A DNA stretch of 64,000 bases from Rotaria sp. Silwood1 (GCA_905250075.1 CAJNOP010000211.1:147833-211832); one strand, 5' to 3'. Positions 48,995-62,788 are shown, numbered from the stretch's first letter. The notes: generated from the sequence alone by a model not told the origin. Translations and numbers: made by a program.

Positions 48995-51900
48995 CTACAG
49001 TGAATGAAGATGATCCATAGGTGCATTTGAACTTGTTCCACTGCTTACTTTGGTTAATTCATTTAGAGCATCTGTTACCTATTACAAAAAAAAATTATTT
49101 ATTTATGTATTATTTTCGTGATATCAAGACAAACATTTTTTAATGCATTATGAGTTGATATTAAAACAGAACGAAGACCAGTTAATTTCGCTTGATAATA
49201 TTCTTCTTGTCTTTTTAATAATAAAGACCATTGATATTCTTCTTTTGGATACCTAATCATCATAATTTTATAATTAAAATTATTTTTTAAATGAATTTTG
49301 TTTTTTTTTTCTCTCTTACGAATATCCTTGTGACCATAATGGAGAATTTTTTGAAAGACGATCAGTCATTTGATCGATTTCATTTAATTTAATGCATAAA
49401 AATATATTCACACTAACAAGGATTAATATTCTATTTAATAGAAAAAAGAAAAACAACAAATTCAATAAGAAATTTTTTTTTTATTGAAAAAATATGTTAA
49501 ATACGTCTTATTGATACATACATTATTAAACAAAATGGAACTAACAAATGGTTTTTTGACCATACCCAAGAAGATGACGTATCTGATGACGAAGATAAAA
49601 CTAACTTTCCACCTAAAGTTTAATAATTTATTTCAAAAATTTGTATGAAATAATTAATTATTTGAAAATTATTCATATATCATTTGTTAAATATTGATCA
49701 TTTTTTTTCTCTTCTTTTGCATGAAATCATTATTGAAATTCTACATATGCTAAAACTTTCAAGATGATAGACAATCTCAATTTTACCCGATTTCGATTTA
49801 TTGACATGTCCTATAAAATATAATTGATTAAAACTTCTACAATGGAATATTTTTTATTCTTACAACTAAAAAGAAAATTATTGTTCTAAATAATAATCAA
49901 CATTGATTATCAGATAAAAATAATCTTAAAATTTACTTTTCCTCTGTCAAATTTTATATATCCATTTTTAATAAGTCATTTTATAGAAAAATAAACTATC
50001 AAATTTGAATAAATTATTTTAAATATAATTAAACTAGATTCAAAAAGAAAACAATCATATATTATGGATGTTTCAAATTGATTATTTTCTCTTCTGACAT
50101 TCTGAAGATCATTATTATGTGTATGAATCTAACTTTCTTGAATAATATTCATCTAGATTTGTTTCATCTGCTGCTACATGTCAATCTTAAAGCTTATCTT
50201 TTATGATTAAAAATTATTTTTAGAAAAGTATTCAAAATAAACGTCATTGTCACTGATAATTTCCAATATTGTCTTCGTTGATGTCAACGATAGACAAGGT
50301 ATTAGTTAATCAAACGAGTTTATATCTGAGAATAATAATCAAGTTAAACTATTTTTCTCAAATGTTTTTTTATTTCGTGAGAAATCATCATAGATTAGTG
50401 ACTGCGTTGTTCGACACGTATTCAACAAATATTGTATTTAAACCAGTGGCGTACGCAGAAATTTTTCAAGGGGGGGGGGGGCCCCATTTTCGGGGGGGGG
50501 GGCGCCGGGGCAAAAAAATTTTTTTTACCGGGAAAAATTTTTTTCCCGTCCCCCCCCCCCGGGCTTTTTCCGTCCGGGGGGGGGGGGGGGGCCCGGACCC
50601 CCTCGGCCCCCTCTGCGTACGCCACTGATTTAACCCTTGATACTGTGAGGCATAGAATGGCTCTGAACACGGTACTAACGGTTCTTTGTCTCGAATTACT
50701 CACTGAATAGCATAATGACTAAATTGTGATATTCGTCTTTTCTTGTGGCTAATTTATCATGAGTTAGTGTGTATGGTGAGTGCAAAAACTCCATGTTAGA
50801 CTTGTCTTCTATCAAAAACTACAGTTTGAAAAAGGACTTACTTTGAGTGTGATGGATAGGTTCTTTGTGAGTTGTTTGTTTTCGTTGTTGATCTATTGAA
50901 GAATCATTGGTTGTAGAATTTAATTTAGTTAATTGTTGTTTTTGTGAATGCTTCCTTTTTGGTTGATTTTCTTTATCTTGTTCAGTATTCCTTGTTGTAC
51001 TCGAAGATCGTGGACGTTTTGAACAATTAATATCAATACGTTTTACTAAATAATTTATTAAAAAATAATAATAAATATTTGTGAAAAGAAATTTTAAAAA
51101 AATTGAGCAAAACACCTGTTGATGTTGATAGTTCGATTCGATTGTCTTTTAAAAAGCAAAAAAAAATTAATTAGCAGCCAAACATTGTAGCACCAGCAAG
51201 TTCAAATATTCAAGAAAAACTTACTCAAATCTGTATATGAATCTTGAAGAGCAGCCATTGCATTTTTTTCGATGAATGCTGAATAAATAGATAAAATATA
51301 ACATTTTATCTTATGAGAAACATATTTTACTATTTTTCACATACTCATTCTAATATATTTTTAATAAGAAATACTTCAATTCATCTCTCCTTTAAATAAT
51401 AACTATTATTCTTATATATGATTAGTCTTCTAGGATGATGCCATCAATACAACACTGTTCATTCAACAGAACGCATAAAACAACAATCAAAGTAATATTC
51501 TTCTCGTAAAATAGAAAGGAAAAAATCTGATGTTAGAATGGCGATGATGGCATTATTGAAATGAATATCGATATTATTCAATAGGAATATAATCATTTAA
51601 ATGAATAAAATAAAGAATAAATTCTTACTTACATTTAATAATAATCATTAAACTTTTAAGATATCTAACTTCACAAGTAACTTTTAAATGTGATTTATTA
51701 GGTCCAGTTTGTACAAGACAATAACGAGATGCAACAAAAAAAGCATCAGCATATTTAATTCCTTCATTTCGAACTTCTGTATCTACTATATAATGAGATT
51801 TTGATAGTTCACATTGAATAACCTATTGATTTTAGATTTAGAAATAAAATAAAATTAAACATCAAAAATTCTTAATTACTTGTTTTTCATTCGAACAAAT

Positions 51901-54900
51901 GGTTGTTGCACCAAAAACTGCAGCAACACCAACTTTATAAGTGCATAAACGTTCTCGTTTTCCTGTTTTTTCATTATGATTCCATTCATCAGCATGATAA
52001 TCTATAGAAAATAAATTCAAATAATCAAATACATATTGAAAAATAAAAATAAAAACCTTTAATACGACGTGATGCATGATAAGCAACAACAAAATCATTA
52101 TCACCAAATAAATAATCAAAAAGACGTTCAACCGACAATGAATATGTTCGATCAATTAATTGAGTAGCTAAATGCGATTCACATGGACATTTTGAAAGAT
52201 AATTTGTTTCTATATTCAAATAATATTTTCTTTTTTGTATAAATATTATTAATGAAAAGAAAAAAAGAAAAGTAAACCTGGAATAATTGACATTGTTATA
52301 AAAGAATTATCTTGTTTATTTATATTTGAATTTGATTGACGTATTAGTGTATTTGTATTTGCTTCTTCTCCAATAGGTATTATACCTTGATTATCATCAT
52401 CATTATAATTATCATCATCTATTTGACGTCCACTATAAGATGATATACTTGAATGATCGTCAATTTCTTCTTTTTCACTAGATTTTGAACAAAGTGAATT
52501 TGGTGTTACACTCTATCAACAAATACAAAAATAGAAAAATTTTTAGAATTTTTACTCGGTGAAATATATGATTTAATAAAGGAGAAAAAAGAATAATAAG
52601 TAAATATGATCTATCGTTACATTCTTTCAAGTGAGAGTCATTATTTGAATAAAAAAAAAGCATGAAGGACGACAAGGAAAGAATAACTATTCTCTTTTGA
52701 TTGGCATGCTCTACAGTTAACAAGATTTCCTTGAAAATATTTTCTATTATCATCATACGCCTACTCATTTATTTAAGTCTAGTTATAAAACAAGATATAA
52801 AATATAAAAATATATATCCAGACAATATTTAATAAACTTAATTCAATACAACAAAACACACAAAAAAAAACTAACTAACTTATCATAAAAGATAACTACT
52901 GTTGAGAAAGATAGGAGTTATATCTTAAACAATTAAAATAAAACAAATCTTACACAATATTTATCATTTGTTTCGTTTTTCGTTTGTTGTTTTGGAGAAT
53001 TTTTTTCAGGTGTAGAAGTTTTTGATTGTTTATTATAAGTATCTTCTTCATCAGTTGTCATATCTAAATCATTTCCGTAACATTGATGAATCAAATTCCA
53101 TAATTGTTGAGAAGATATTGGCTAAAATTTACAAATAAATTTTTACAATATAGACAAAAACAAAAATACAAACTTGATCAATTAAAATACTTTGCCATAT
53201 TCGATATATCATAGCATAAGTTTTATCACGTGTTGCAAAACTTGCAAAAAAATATTTTTCATTTTTATTTGATCGAATTTCAATTGCATTTGGAATAACT
53301 TTAGCTGTTTTTTCTCGTGTTATTGCAACAATATCTTTAAATTTTAAACATAAACTTGTTTCCCATTTAAGAAAATTAGCATAAAAACATAAATAATTTT
53401 GTGATATATACATTCGACCTTGTATTAAGATTTCTTTTTGCCATGCACATGAATAATCTTTATTTAAATAATAATTTTTTTTTTTTTTTTGTTTTTAAAT
53501 ATAAATTTATATCAAAATGAATATCTTACCAACAATTAATCGTTCATCATTTGATAAATCTTTAAAAACTTTTCTAAATTCTTCATTTCTTTGACGATAA
53601 GTTGATTGAAAAGGCTAAACAATAAATTTAATTAATTAATTATTTAAAAAGAAACACCAACAAAAAACAAACAAAAATCTAAATAGCAATTAGCATTCTT
53701 AAAGCATTGCATTCGTCTTTTCTTTTTTTTTTTTTGTTTTCAATGTAAGAATCTTGAGAAATATTGAAAAAAGCAAAAAAGAGAAATAAATTTCCATATA
53801 ATCTTAATTTTAATATGAAAATTAGCAATGTGAAAAATCTACCCAATATTTCAGTATTGAAGCTGCTGTTAGAAAAGCATTTGTAGCTGTTGGTTTTACT
53901 GAACATATTTGTTGTGAAGCAATAGGATAGAATTGATTGTTTATGTTAGTTGACAGTGGAAAGCTGATAGATTTTGTTGAACGATTTACTTGAATAATTC
54001 GACGTTTCATTTTTTCACTTGAATATTTATAAATAATTGAAGATTTTCTTATTCGATCTGAATAACGATATGATTTTGTTCGTCTCATTGTAAATGATAA
54101 TGATGATAAATGATTAAGATTTTCTTGTAGAATCGTTGAATACCTTTGTTGATTTTTATGATGATGTTCTTTCGAAAAATTTTCATATGTAAATGTATGC
54201 GCATTTAATATTGATGCTGATGCATTTGCAACAATATTCTTATGTATTGTATTATTCGATAATGGAATTGATAAATCCGAACATATTTCAATAGTTGGTG
54301 AAACTATTTCAAAATTTGAAGATAATGAACTTGATGATGGATCTTTTGATAAGTATGATTTAAGATTATCACCAGATAATTTTTCACGTGATGAACTTTG
54401 TTGTGTTAATATTTCATTTTTATCATTTTCAATTAAGAAATTTTCTTTTTCTATACTCATTAGATTCGATTGCATTGGTAATATTTCATTATTGAAATCA
54501 GTTTTTATTCGAGAATTTCGAAAACTATTTGAACGAAGAAATAATCGAATTCTATCCATTTAATTTATTATATTAACATTAAAAACAAACAATAAAAATT
54601 TATTAGATCGAATACCTTTAACAAATAGATTCCAAACACAGTATGATTAATCCATAAAAAAAAAAAACAATTCAACGAGATGCGTCTCTACTGATGCTTC
54701 TTTATGTATATTACATTTTTCTTCTTGTTCGTCTTACTTTTTTTTTTTCTTTCTCGTTCGATACCCTTTGAATTACAAAAGGCCTAACCATTCTCTCTGT
54801 TTATTACATTTGCTGTTTTTTTTCATAAAGCGGTATTTTGATGTAGGAGAAAAATCAAAATAATGTGCGATTATAGACGTAAAAATATCTCTCATTGTTT

Positions 54901-57623
54901 TACTGTTCGACATTATTATTAACTTATAAAGAGGATTGAAACAAAACTAGAATATATTAATTATATTCAAACATATTTTTAAATAAAAATTTGAAATCTC
55001 TTTTTCAAAAAAAAAAACAAAAATAAGAAATAAATCGTAATAACTTACATAATACCATGGTTTCTTTTTTTTTGTTGTTGATGATGATGAAGATTTATCT
55101 TGTGTTTGAGATGATATATTATTATTTTCATTAATTTTATTTGTATTTATTGATGGTGAACTTTGTTTTTTTGAAGATTTTCGTTTTTTTTCAAAAGATC
55201 CATTATTACTCATTGCTGATTCATTACTTGTTGTACTTGTTGATGATGATTCAAGTATGGTTGTCCTTGGATATGAATTTATTGATGATAGATCTTCTAA
55301 ATTTGCATTTATAACTGGTTCACTTTTATTTCTTCTATGATCAATTTTCCGTTGTTTTGTTTTAAGATATGATAATGATGATATATTAACTTTATCTGTT
55401 GATTCATTTATTATTGATTTATTTTCTTCAAATGATACATCATCACTATTTGATGGAGATGATATCACAAACATTTTTACATTTGATGATTCATTATTTG
55501 GAAGACTTAAAACATCTATATAAATCAATACATGTTTTTTCTTTCTTTTTGATTTCAAAAAAAAAAATTTACAACCTGTTTGTTTGTCAGAATTTGCTTC
55601 ATTAACATCATAAATAGTTCCTGAGAGATTCGATGAAGTATTAGAAGTTTGTGATGATATATTATTTAGTTGTTGTCTTGGACTTGCCGGCAATGTTATT
55701 AATGAAGATATGGATGTTACTTGACTAGATTCTTCTTTTGGTGAACATTCTGATGAATAACTATTTAAAATTATTTTTATTTTTTATTTTTAAACAAAAC
55801 AAAAATCAAATTAATCGAAATGTTACTTTTATTCGAATCTAATTAACTATTTACATTTACTCATAAGAATGTTAAATAAAGACAAAACAACGATTGTATT
55901 CTATGATGAATTTATATTATCATTATTTAAACTAAGAGTGAATAATTTTATATTAAACATAGTTATCGAAATCAATCAATAAAGTAGAATATAGTTTATT
56001 GTATTTTGAGAACTCTTTTTTTAATTTTTCATAGTACTTTTTTCAATTATAATATGTTAAAATATATATGATTAAGTGGAAAGAAAACGTATCAACCCAT
56101 TTAGACAATCAAAAAATTTCCTCATTGTAAAGATGATTGCATTTTTTTTTTCTATAACATAGAACAAGGTCAGTATGCCCATTTTTTATATTTCATCAGT
56201 TATTTATCTGTTCTGACGGAATCAACTCGAGATTAATTTAAGACAAATAATTCTAATTAGTAGTAGTGAAGCTAGTGGGGAAGCTCAGCTCCATCTTGAA
56301 AGTTTTATTTTTATTTAGATTATTAAATTTTCGTCACTAAAATAACTGACTTTGAACAATGAATACAGAGCTTCACTCCTCTTAGACTGAAATCCTCGTT
56401 CCATCGCTACTAATAAGTATTCATAGAACATCAATTCATATGAGATTAAGAAAAGTCTTAAAATAATCATCTTTACGAATTATGTTTACTGAGATTCAAT
56501 GTTACTCACCTTAGAAAAAAATAAATAAATTGGTTTTTTCATATACGAAAAAGAGTAAGTAAAATATATACTATCTATGAACATAAAGTTCACATAAAAC
56601 ATAATCATAGTACTACCGAGTGTGCCAAAAGTCAGTCATGAAATGACTCTTCATGATTAAACCGATTCACATGAGATTTTCATCATCTCATTGGATATAA
56701 TCACAATTTTTAATTCATCTAATTTCCCGAATAACTATTGTTTCCAATGCTCATCCTCAGCAGTAGCTCATGGAATGTTGTCTTTCAAAATATCAGCAGA
56801 AGACTAATTCATAAACATTGTGCTAAGATCATTATCGCCTCATTACCAATTCTTATTTACTTAATTTTCAGTGCAAAATAGCATATTCATATATAAGAAT
56901 CGATGATAAGATGACAACAATCTTTATGCATTAGTTTTTGAATAATGTTTCGAAAGACATAGTTTCATGCCTGATTATTAATGATAGTCATTTGAAACAA
57001 AAAATATCGATGAAAATAGACCATAATATTCTAAAAAATAATGAAAATCTTATGTGAATTGGCTTGATCATTGAAGATTTATTCTAATTTTATTTGTCGA
57101 ATTAGTTTTGTAAGAATCTATATGCAAAAAGGAAATATGAATAGAGAAATTTAATGATTTAAAATCATTTTCAATTAGTCTCAACATGTGATAATAGATC
57201 TCATTGAAACGAAAATCTCAATTTAAACAAACTCTAATAATTATCAATGAATTCTGCTTAGTATTTTTATTACCTGTGTAAGCGAAAGAGATTTGTAAGA
57301 TTAACATTCGATATGATCAATGATAAAATTGTTTCTTTTCAAGACTTTTATCTAAAAAGTTTGATCTGAACCAATTGAATTTAAGTAAATATTGACAAAC
57401 GACAATTACAATCTATTTCTTTGTTGAGAAAATATTTGTAAAAGATAATATTATTCTTTTTTTTTTTTTTTTTCTTATTCTATTGATCAAAAAAAGAAAA
57501 CGCACGTGAAATAAAGTGACACGTTTTATTGAATATCTGAATTAAGAATTGATTGTATTTTATATAATTTTCTCACCTTAAATTTGTTCCATCTAAAGAA
57601 ATAACAGGTGGAATTTGTGACAT
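48995..57623 (-). CDS. GRAMD1: GRAMD1/Aster sterol-transfer protein (long N-terminal isoform)
   Basis: Exons: 57623-57577, 55760-55576, 55515-55049, 53614-53530, 53457-53174, 53121-52954, 52512-52278, 52209-52057, 52001-51880, 51822-51633, 51278-51225, 51145-51116, 51045-50842, 49612-49522, 49430-49320, 49252-49135, 49078-48995; 875 residues, all phases consistent. Aster proteins sit in the ER, bind the plasma membrane with a GRAM domain and move cholesterol with a VASt domain. GRAM: TYRQRNEEFRKVFKDLSND, YLCFYANFLKWET, REKTAKVIPNAIEIRS, TYAMIYRIWQ. VASt: LSVERLFDYLFGDNDF, YHADEWNHNE, FFVASRYCLVQTG. One transmembrane helix is split between exons (HLLVPFCLIIILILVSVNI), then a short luminal coiled coil. 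An AG at 57637-57636 before the start suggests trans-splicing. Confidence 0.92.
50444..50627. mobile_element. hAT MITE with long poly-G/poly-C tracts in a GRAMD1 intron
   Basis: Perfect 16 bp terminal inverted repeats CAGTGGCGTACGCAGA (50444) and TCTGCGTACGCCACTG (to 50627). Flanks ATTTAAAC (50436-50443) and ATTTAACC (50628-50635) match at 7 of 8, the 8 bp duplication expected for hAT. The 184 bp body is almost only G and C homopolymers of 8-15 bases mixed with A/T runs. The CAGTGGCGTACGCAG terminus is a widespread hAT MITE end. Confidence 0.85.
53843..54559 (-). CDS. GRAMD1: Alternative first exon of GRAMD1
   Basis: A 239-codon exon starts MDRIRLFLRSNSFRNS and ends ILKYW at a TGG|GTAGAT donor in phase 0. 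The upstream long-isoform exon 55515-55049 ends WYY| also in phase 0, so both can join the same GRAM-domain exon at 53614. A stop lies directly before the ATG in frame (TAA-ATG) with no acceptor between, so it cannot be an internal exon of the long form. Using it gives an 881-residue isoform with a different Ser/Asn-rich cytosolic head. It implies an internal promoter in 54560-55048. Confidence 0.7.
55761..57576. other. First intron of the long GRAMD1 isoform
   Basis: 1.8 kb, AT-rich. A possible old MITE lies at about 56258-56411: the left end AGTAGTAGTGAAGC and the right end CATCGCTACTAAT are partly inverted, with GAAGCT near both ends. No coding exon was found. Confidence 0.35.
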
Positions 57624-57998
57624 ATTTATCTAAATCTAAAAAGAATCAATTCACAACAAACATTGTTTTTTATTTTTGTTCTCGAAAAGAAAAAAACATT
57701 GACATTTCATTTTTTTTTTTTTTTTTTGTTCATTTTTTTCAAATTTAAAAGACACAAGCAGGAATAACGAAAAGAAAAATAAAATAAAGATAAATATATT
57801 GAGTTCATTTAATAATAGAACATTTTCTTTTGGTTTATCAATTACATTACATTGGAGGACGATTTTGTCTAAATGAAAGAAAAACAATATTTAGTTTTTT
57901 TAAATAAAAACAAATCAATAATAGAATAAAAGTCTAGCTGAGCATAGCGAAAGCAAATTAAAAATATGAAAAAAAAAAAGTAATTATCTCTTTACAAG

Positions 57999-60900
57999 TT
58001 AACTTGTTGTTGTTCTTTGATTATTTTGCATTAGAGCCATTTGATATGGTAATGGATCATTACTTAATTAAATTACAGTTTTTTTTTACTATTTATCAAA
58101 TAAATGTCAATTATCATCGAAAGAAGAAAATCATTTGTTAAAAAATAATTAAACTTAATTTTTTCGAAAAATTTAAATAGAAATTGTTATGTATTTTAGA
58201 TTGAAAGTAATTCAATTCTTTCAGAAATTATTAAAATAAATCTTTATCTAAGATAACATTCAAATATGATTTCATTGAAACATTTATTTTAAAACAATTT
58301 TATAAAAATTTGACTATTCAAACCAAGATTTTTGTTCTATAACAATCTGATTTATTAACATTTTTATCTTCTAAAAAAGAAATTTAATAGGTCCAAAGGA
58401 TAATGTCAACCCTTTGGACAAATGTTATTTTTCCACTGTTCACATTCAATAAATCATTATATTCACAACAAATATTACAATTACTTTTTCGAGGACGTAA
58501 TACTATATATAGAGAGGAAAGAAAAAACCTACAATACATGACTAAACCGTAAGAGAAAAGAAGACGAACGTAAGTTAACAGGTATAATCCTATACAAGAA
58601 AGAGAAAAATCCTTATGACTGCATCTGAAGAAGATGCAGATCATAACATCGACAAAAACTCCAAAACTTCTCACATAAAGTGCTTTCATTCTTGAAGTGC
58701 TAGAACTAGTGACCGAAGGAAAGAACGAAATCAACTAAAAAGCTAGTCTCTCTCATAAGAGATGAGCTGCAGCGCTAGACCATTCTATCCTCAGTCCTAT
58801 TCAACTCGTAACGACATTTTCTGATCATTTTTATTTCACTTTCTGTGAAAAATGATGACACAACTGTCAAAAATCGAACATTTTGGAGGAAAAATCTGAA
58901 CATAACGCAAATTTATTAGATTTTTTTCCAAGAATTAGTTAAAAAAAGTGGACACATTGATAATTCTCTAAAAAAAGACTTCGTACGTAAAAAAAGTTAT
59001 ATCATTGATATGTTATCAACATGGAAATAATTAAAGGATTTATTCTATGTCAATATCGAATATCTTCTACTGGCAATAAAATAAACCAATAACTGATACT
59101 TTTTAAAGAAAATATATCTTGTGAGAGATGAACTATTTGTTATTAAAATCGAATATTTTTATTTTTTTCTATTTTATATTTCAGTCGTGAAAAATTTGAC
59201 AGAATTTCAAATGATATAATATTGGTTTTTTTCTCCAAAAACAAAAAACAGAAATGTTCAATTTTTTTAAAAAGATTTTTTAATCGGTTGTCAATGGTGA
59301 CAAGTATCTCTACTTTCGAAATTTATTTCTAACGATAATAAAAGATCAACTAAATATGTGATGTTCTTTCTTATATTAACAAATAATAACAACATTGAGT
59401 AGTATTCTGTCAATGATATACTAGAAATATTAAAAAAAAACGTTTCTTATGATCTTTATAGACAAAAATTTTCAATTGAATATAATGAATTGTTTTTATA
59501 AATTCTGTCATATTTTAATTGATTTATAGGACAAAAATAATTTTTTTTTTAAGTTTAAGACTTAAATGAATTATACAATTAGTTAAGATAATATTAGACG
59601 AAACTTAAATAAAAAAAATTCTTACGTTTTCCATGTTTTATGAAGAATAAAAAAGACGACGAATGTAATCATACAAACAATTCCAACAGCAATATAAGCC
59701 CAACCAAGAAATGGATTTTTTCCTCCCATCCATGATGTTGTACTTATTATAAATTGTTTTCGACCGGCAAAACTTATTACTGGATAATCTTTAAAACAAA
59801 AACAAATAAATTCTTAAAAAACAAAACACTAAAAATAAAATATTACTATAAGTAACGTAAAGAGTATAGTTTCCTTGTGGTAAACCATTTGCAAATGATC
59901 CTCCAGCATTTCTTTCTAATTTTCTATATAATTTTCTAAATGTTGGCATTGCAGCAGTTCGCATCCAAACAATAAAATCTTCATTTTCATAACCAGTATT
60001 GTTCTCATTTAATGGATCTAGCTGCCATGCTGTCACTTGCCAATTTGGTGGTTGTGGATGTGAACGAAAATCTATTAAAAAAAAACTCCAGTTCATTCTT
60101 CCAAAATTAAAACAAAATAAAGACTTTACAATTTGAAGCATTTTTTGGATTTTTAAATTTGACTGCTTTATCTGTTGACCATGCAATACCAAGATTTGTT
60201 AGTGTAACATTTTCTGTTCCTTTATATGATAAATACAATGTATCTAAAGATTTTCATTTAAAATAATATTTAAAAAAAAATAAAAGATAATTTTAATAAA
60301 ATATACTAAACCATTAAATTTTGAATTCGCAATAGCACCACATGGTGCATAATCATAATCAGTTCCATTATTTACTTTTTGATATGGTTGACAATCACTT
60401 GCAACTGCACCATCTTTACCTAATAATTGATTATCATCTCGAGAACGAACATAACGACGATGATTTTGATAATAATTTATTAAACCATAATAAAAATACA
60501 CATCGCCCTAGAAAATTAGTTTTTAAGAAAATGTTTTTTTTTTTCAAATTACAAGTAAACTAACTTCAAATGATTTGTCTAAATAAAAATTGATTTCACA
60601 GTTACATGATTGACCAGTATTACTGTATCTTTCTAAAAATTCTGCACATGTGCCTGATGCGGTTGTACTCACACATTTTGTATCAGTATAATCAATATCA
60701 TATTCAAGTACCTTTTTTTTATAGAAAAATTACTAATACAAACAAAAAGTTAAGAAAAAAAATTCATACTCGCTCGGATGTAACAACAAGTACAATACCA
60801 ATAGGAATAAATGTTAAACCAATAATTAGAAACACCGGTAATGCTGTGTTAGCAGTTATTATTGGTTGCCATGCTGGTAAACGTTGTTGTTTAAAAGCTG

Positions 60901-61021
60901 TATCTATTTCAAAAATATATATTAACAATTTAAACTAATATTAGTATTTTTTTATTTAACCAGCTGGTTTTTTGCTTTTTTGTTGTTCACGATCTTCTTC
61001 GGTTTCTGCTTGACTTGGCAT
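57999..61021 (-). CDS. TMEM30A: CDC50/TMEM30 P4-ATPase beta subunit
   Basis: Exons 61021-60961, 60903-60770, 60711-60565, 60507-60312, 60243-60130, 60071-59847, 59788-59626 and 58062-57999 encode 367 residues; human TMEM30A has 361. It is the obligate partner of phospholipid flippases for ER exit and activity. Landmarks: [18 protein letters not shown], first helix about 41-65, ectodomain cysteines ([29 protein letters not shown]), [81 protein letters not shown] and the second helix. The last exon lies 1.56 kb away and adds a 20-residue tail ([16 protein letters not shown]...). If that donor (AAAAC|GTAAGA) is skipped, the protein stops one codon later at KTWKT. Confidence 0.95.
58063..59625. 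other. Last intron of TMEM30
   Basis: 1.56 kb, AT-rich, no coding sequence supported. Joins HKTWK-(AC) to (T)-NDPLP in matching phase. Confidence 0.6.
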
Positions 61022-62520
61022 CTTTTTTTTTTGTTTGTTTGTTTTATTAAGAAAACTTTTATTTCCAACAGAATATGACAATACTAATTATAGTATTGAC
61101 TTATTTTTATGCATACTTCTAATAAAAAACAAGAACAGAACAAGTAACTAAAGGACAACATCATCGTCTTCATCACTCTTTTCAAAAAAATGATTACTCA
61201 TCATAATTTTTTTCATTTTTTTAAAATATTCTATTATTATTTTTTTAACTAAATTTAATGTTATTTTCATTAAATTCGAAAAGAAAACAAAAAGGTCATG
61301 TGTAGATGTCACTTGTTGTCGACTGAGAGATCATCTCTGAGAAATATTTATATACGAGCAGTCTTTCCAGAGCTAAGCAAAGACAGTCAACATTTGAATG
61401 CGGAAGAGGACAGGTTGTAAACTATTTGAACGATGAAAAAATTTTTTCATCGAATGTTATGGAAACTAGACAAGTAAGTATGTAATGAGACAATGCTGTG
61501 CACGATATCTAACCAAGATCCTGCATCATATTGTTCTTAGGATACTCATTCAGTTGCCTAACTGAAAACTGTCATAATACACATATAACTTAAACTCAGT
61601 ACTTTTTCTAAGGTAATTCAACCAATATCTATTTTCACCTTAGATTTTTTTCTTTCTTCCCACAGTACATGTTACAGAATTGCACAGACCACGGGTATGT
61701 AGCCCTTATAACGTTATAGCATTACCCATAGTAATTTCTTCATGGCAATTAATTTAAAACTCTTAGTATTAATCAATTAAGTGTTAGGTGAAAAAGCTTG
61801 ATATTAATACTAATGATTAATTGATCCACTAATATGTAATATTAAGTAATAAGTAATAAGTTTTAGTTTAATTTTAAATTAAGGTAAATGATGCAATCCT
61901 AATTATCTGTGTAGCGTATCTCTAATGAACAGAGTGTTATTTTATTCTTTTCTCATTTGCAGATGAAAATAAAAATGTACGATTGAAACACAACTTTACG
62001 AATAGATGATTCTTCTGTAGATATAATGTATCTGTGAGAATATCCGTTTAGTATATAATTTAAATTTAACATGTTGATCGTTCATGTTTACTCTATTTTG
62101 TATGCTGTATATTATGACTTCATAATGATATGTTGTTCTACAGAACAAAAAGGAAGATATAAAAACAATGACAAAAAAAATCATAATCTGAATTAGTTTA
62201 ACACTCATTCGCTTACATGCATACACACATATGCGTGTCTATTTGTATCAGCCTATAGCTGTATTTAGGCGAGAACAAAAAAAGTTATCTGAGTATCGTG
62301 AAAAACATTTGTGTTTAGCATAAGTTTGTAGCAATAGCACGAATCGTAAGAAGAACTAATTTTCATGTGAATTACCTAGATATTCGTGCACTATTTTTGA
62401 CAAGGTTCAGTTACGGATCTTTGTTTTTCCAATTGTTAAAAACTTATGATCAGAAATATCTATTAAAAAGTTTGTATGTAAGATAGCTATTCATACTTCT
62501 ATTTCATAACGTCTTTAGTA
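61022..62520. promoter_or_regulatory. Upstream region of TMEM30 and gene-poor sequence
   Basis: The first few hundred bases should hold the TMEM30 promoter. The start codon directly follows an A-rich stretch ending AG, which could be a trans-splice acceptor. The remainder is AT-rich and without supported genes. Confidence 0.35.
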
Positions 62521-62788
62521 CCCAGGCAGTCAAGATCGGAAAAAAAACGCGTTTAAACGCATTATTTTAACGTTTTTTTTCGCTTGAAAACGCTTCGAAA
62601 AACGGTAAAAGCGCACATTCTAACATGTATAAACGCGATATTTTGTCTTTTAAGTGAAAAAAACGCGTTTATATGCGTTGCTCAAGCGTTTAAAAGTCGT
62701 TTTTTGCTGGAAAACGCGTTACAAAACGTTAAAAGCGCACATTTCAACGCGTAAAAACGAGTTTTTTCTCTATTGTTGACTGACTGGG
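62521..62788. mobile_element. TA-flanked MITE with AACGC-type internal repeats
   Basis: Ends CCCAGGCAGTCAA (62521-62533) and TTGACTGACTGGG (62776-62788) are inverted copies with one mismatch, flanked by TA on both sides (62519-62520 and 62789-62790). The 268 bp body is a dense array of AACGC/GCGTT words, with a longer duplicated unit (AACGNTAAAAGCGCACATT at about 62601 and 62727). No coding capacity. Termini share CCCAGG with the element at 1223. Confidence 0.7.

Noticed and set aside
49530..49620. Plus-strand acidic frame containing KWFFDHTQEDDVSDDED
   Set aside because: At first it looked like the last exon of another gene. The minus strand here is the GRAMD1 exon 49612-49522 that carries half of the transmembrane helix and fits both neighbours in phase.
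50269..50710. Overlapping open frames of 92-119 codons on both strands with Gly/Pro-rich sequence
   Set aside because: They are translations of poly-G/poly-C in the hAT MITE at 50444-50627, not genes.
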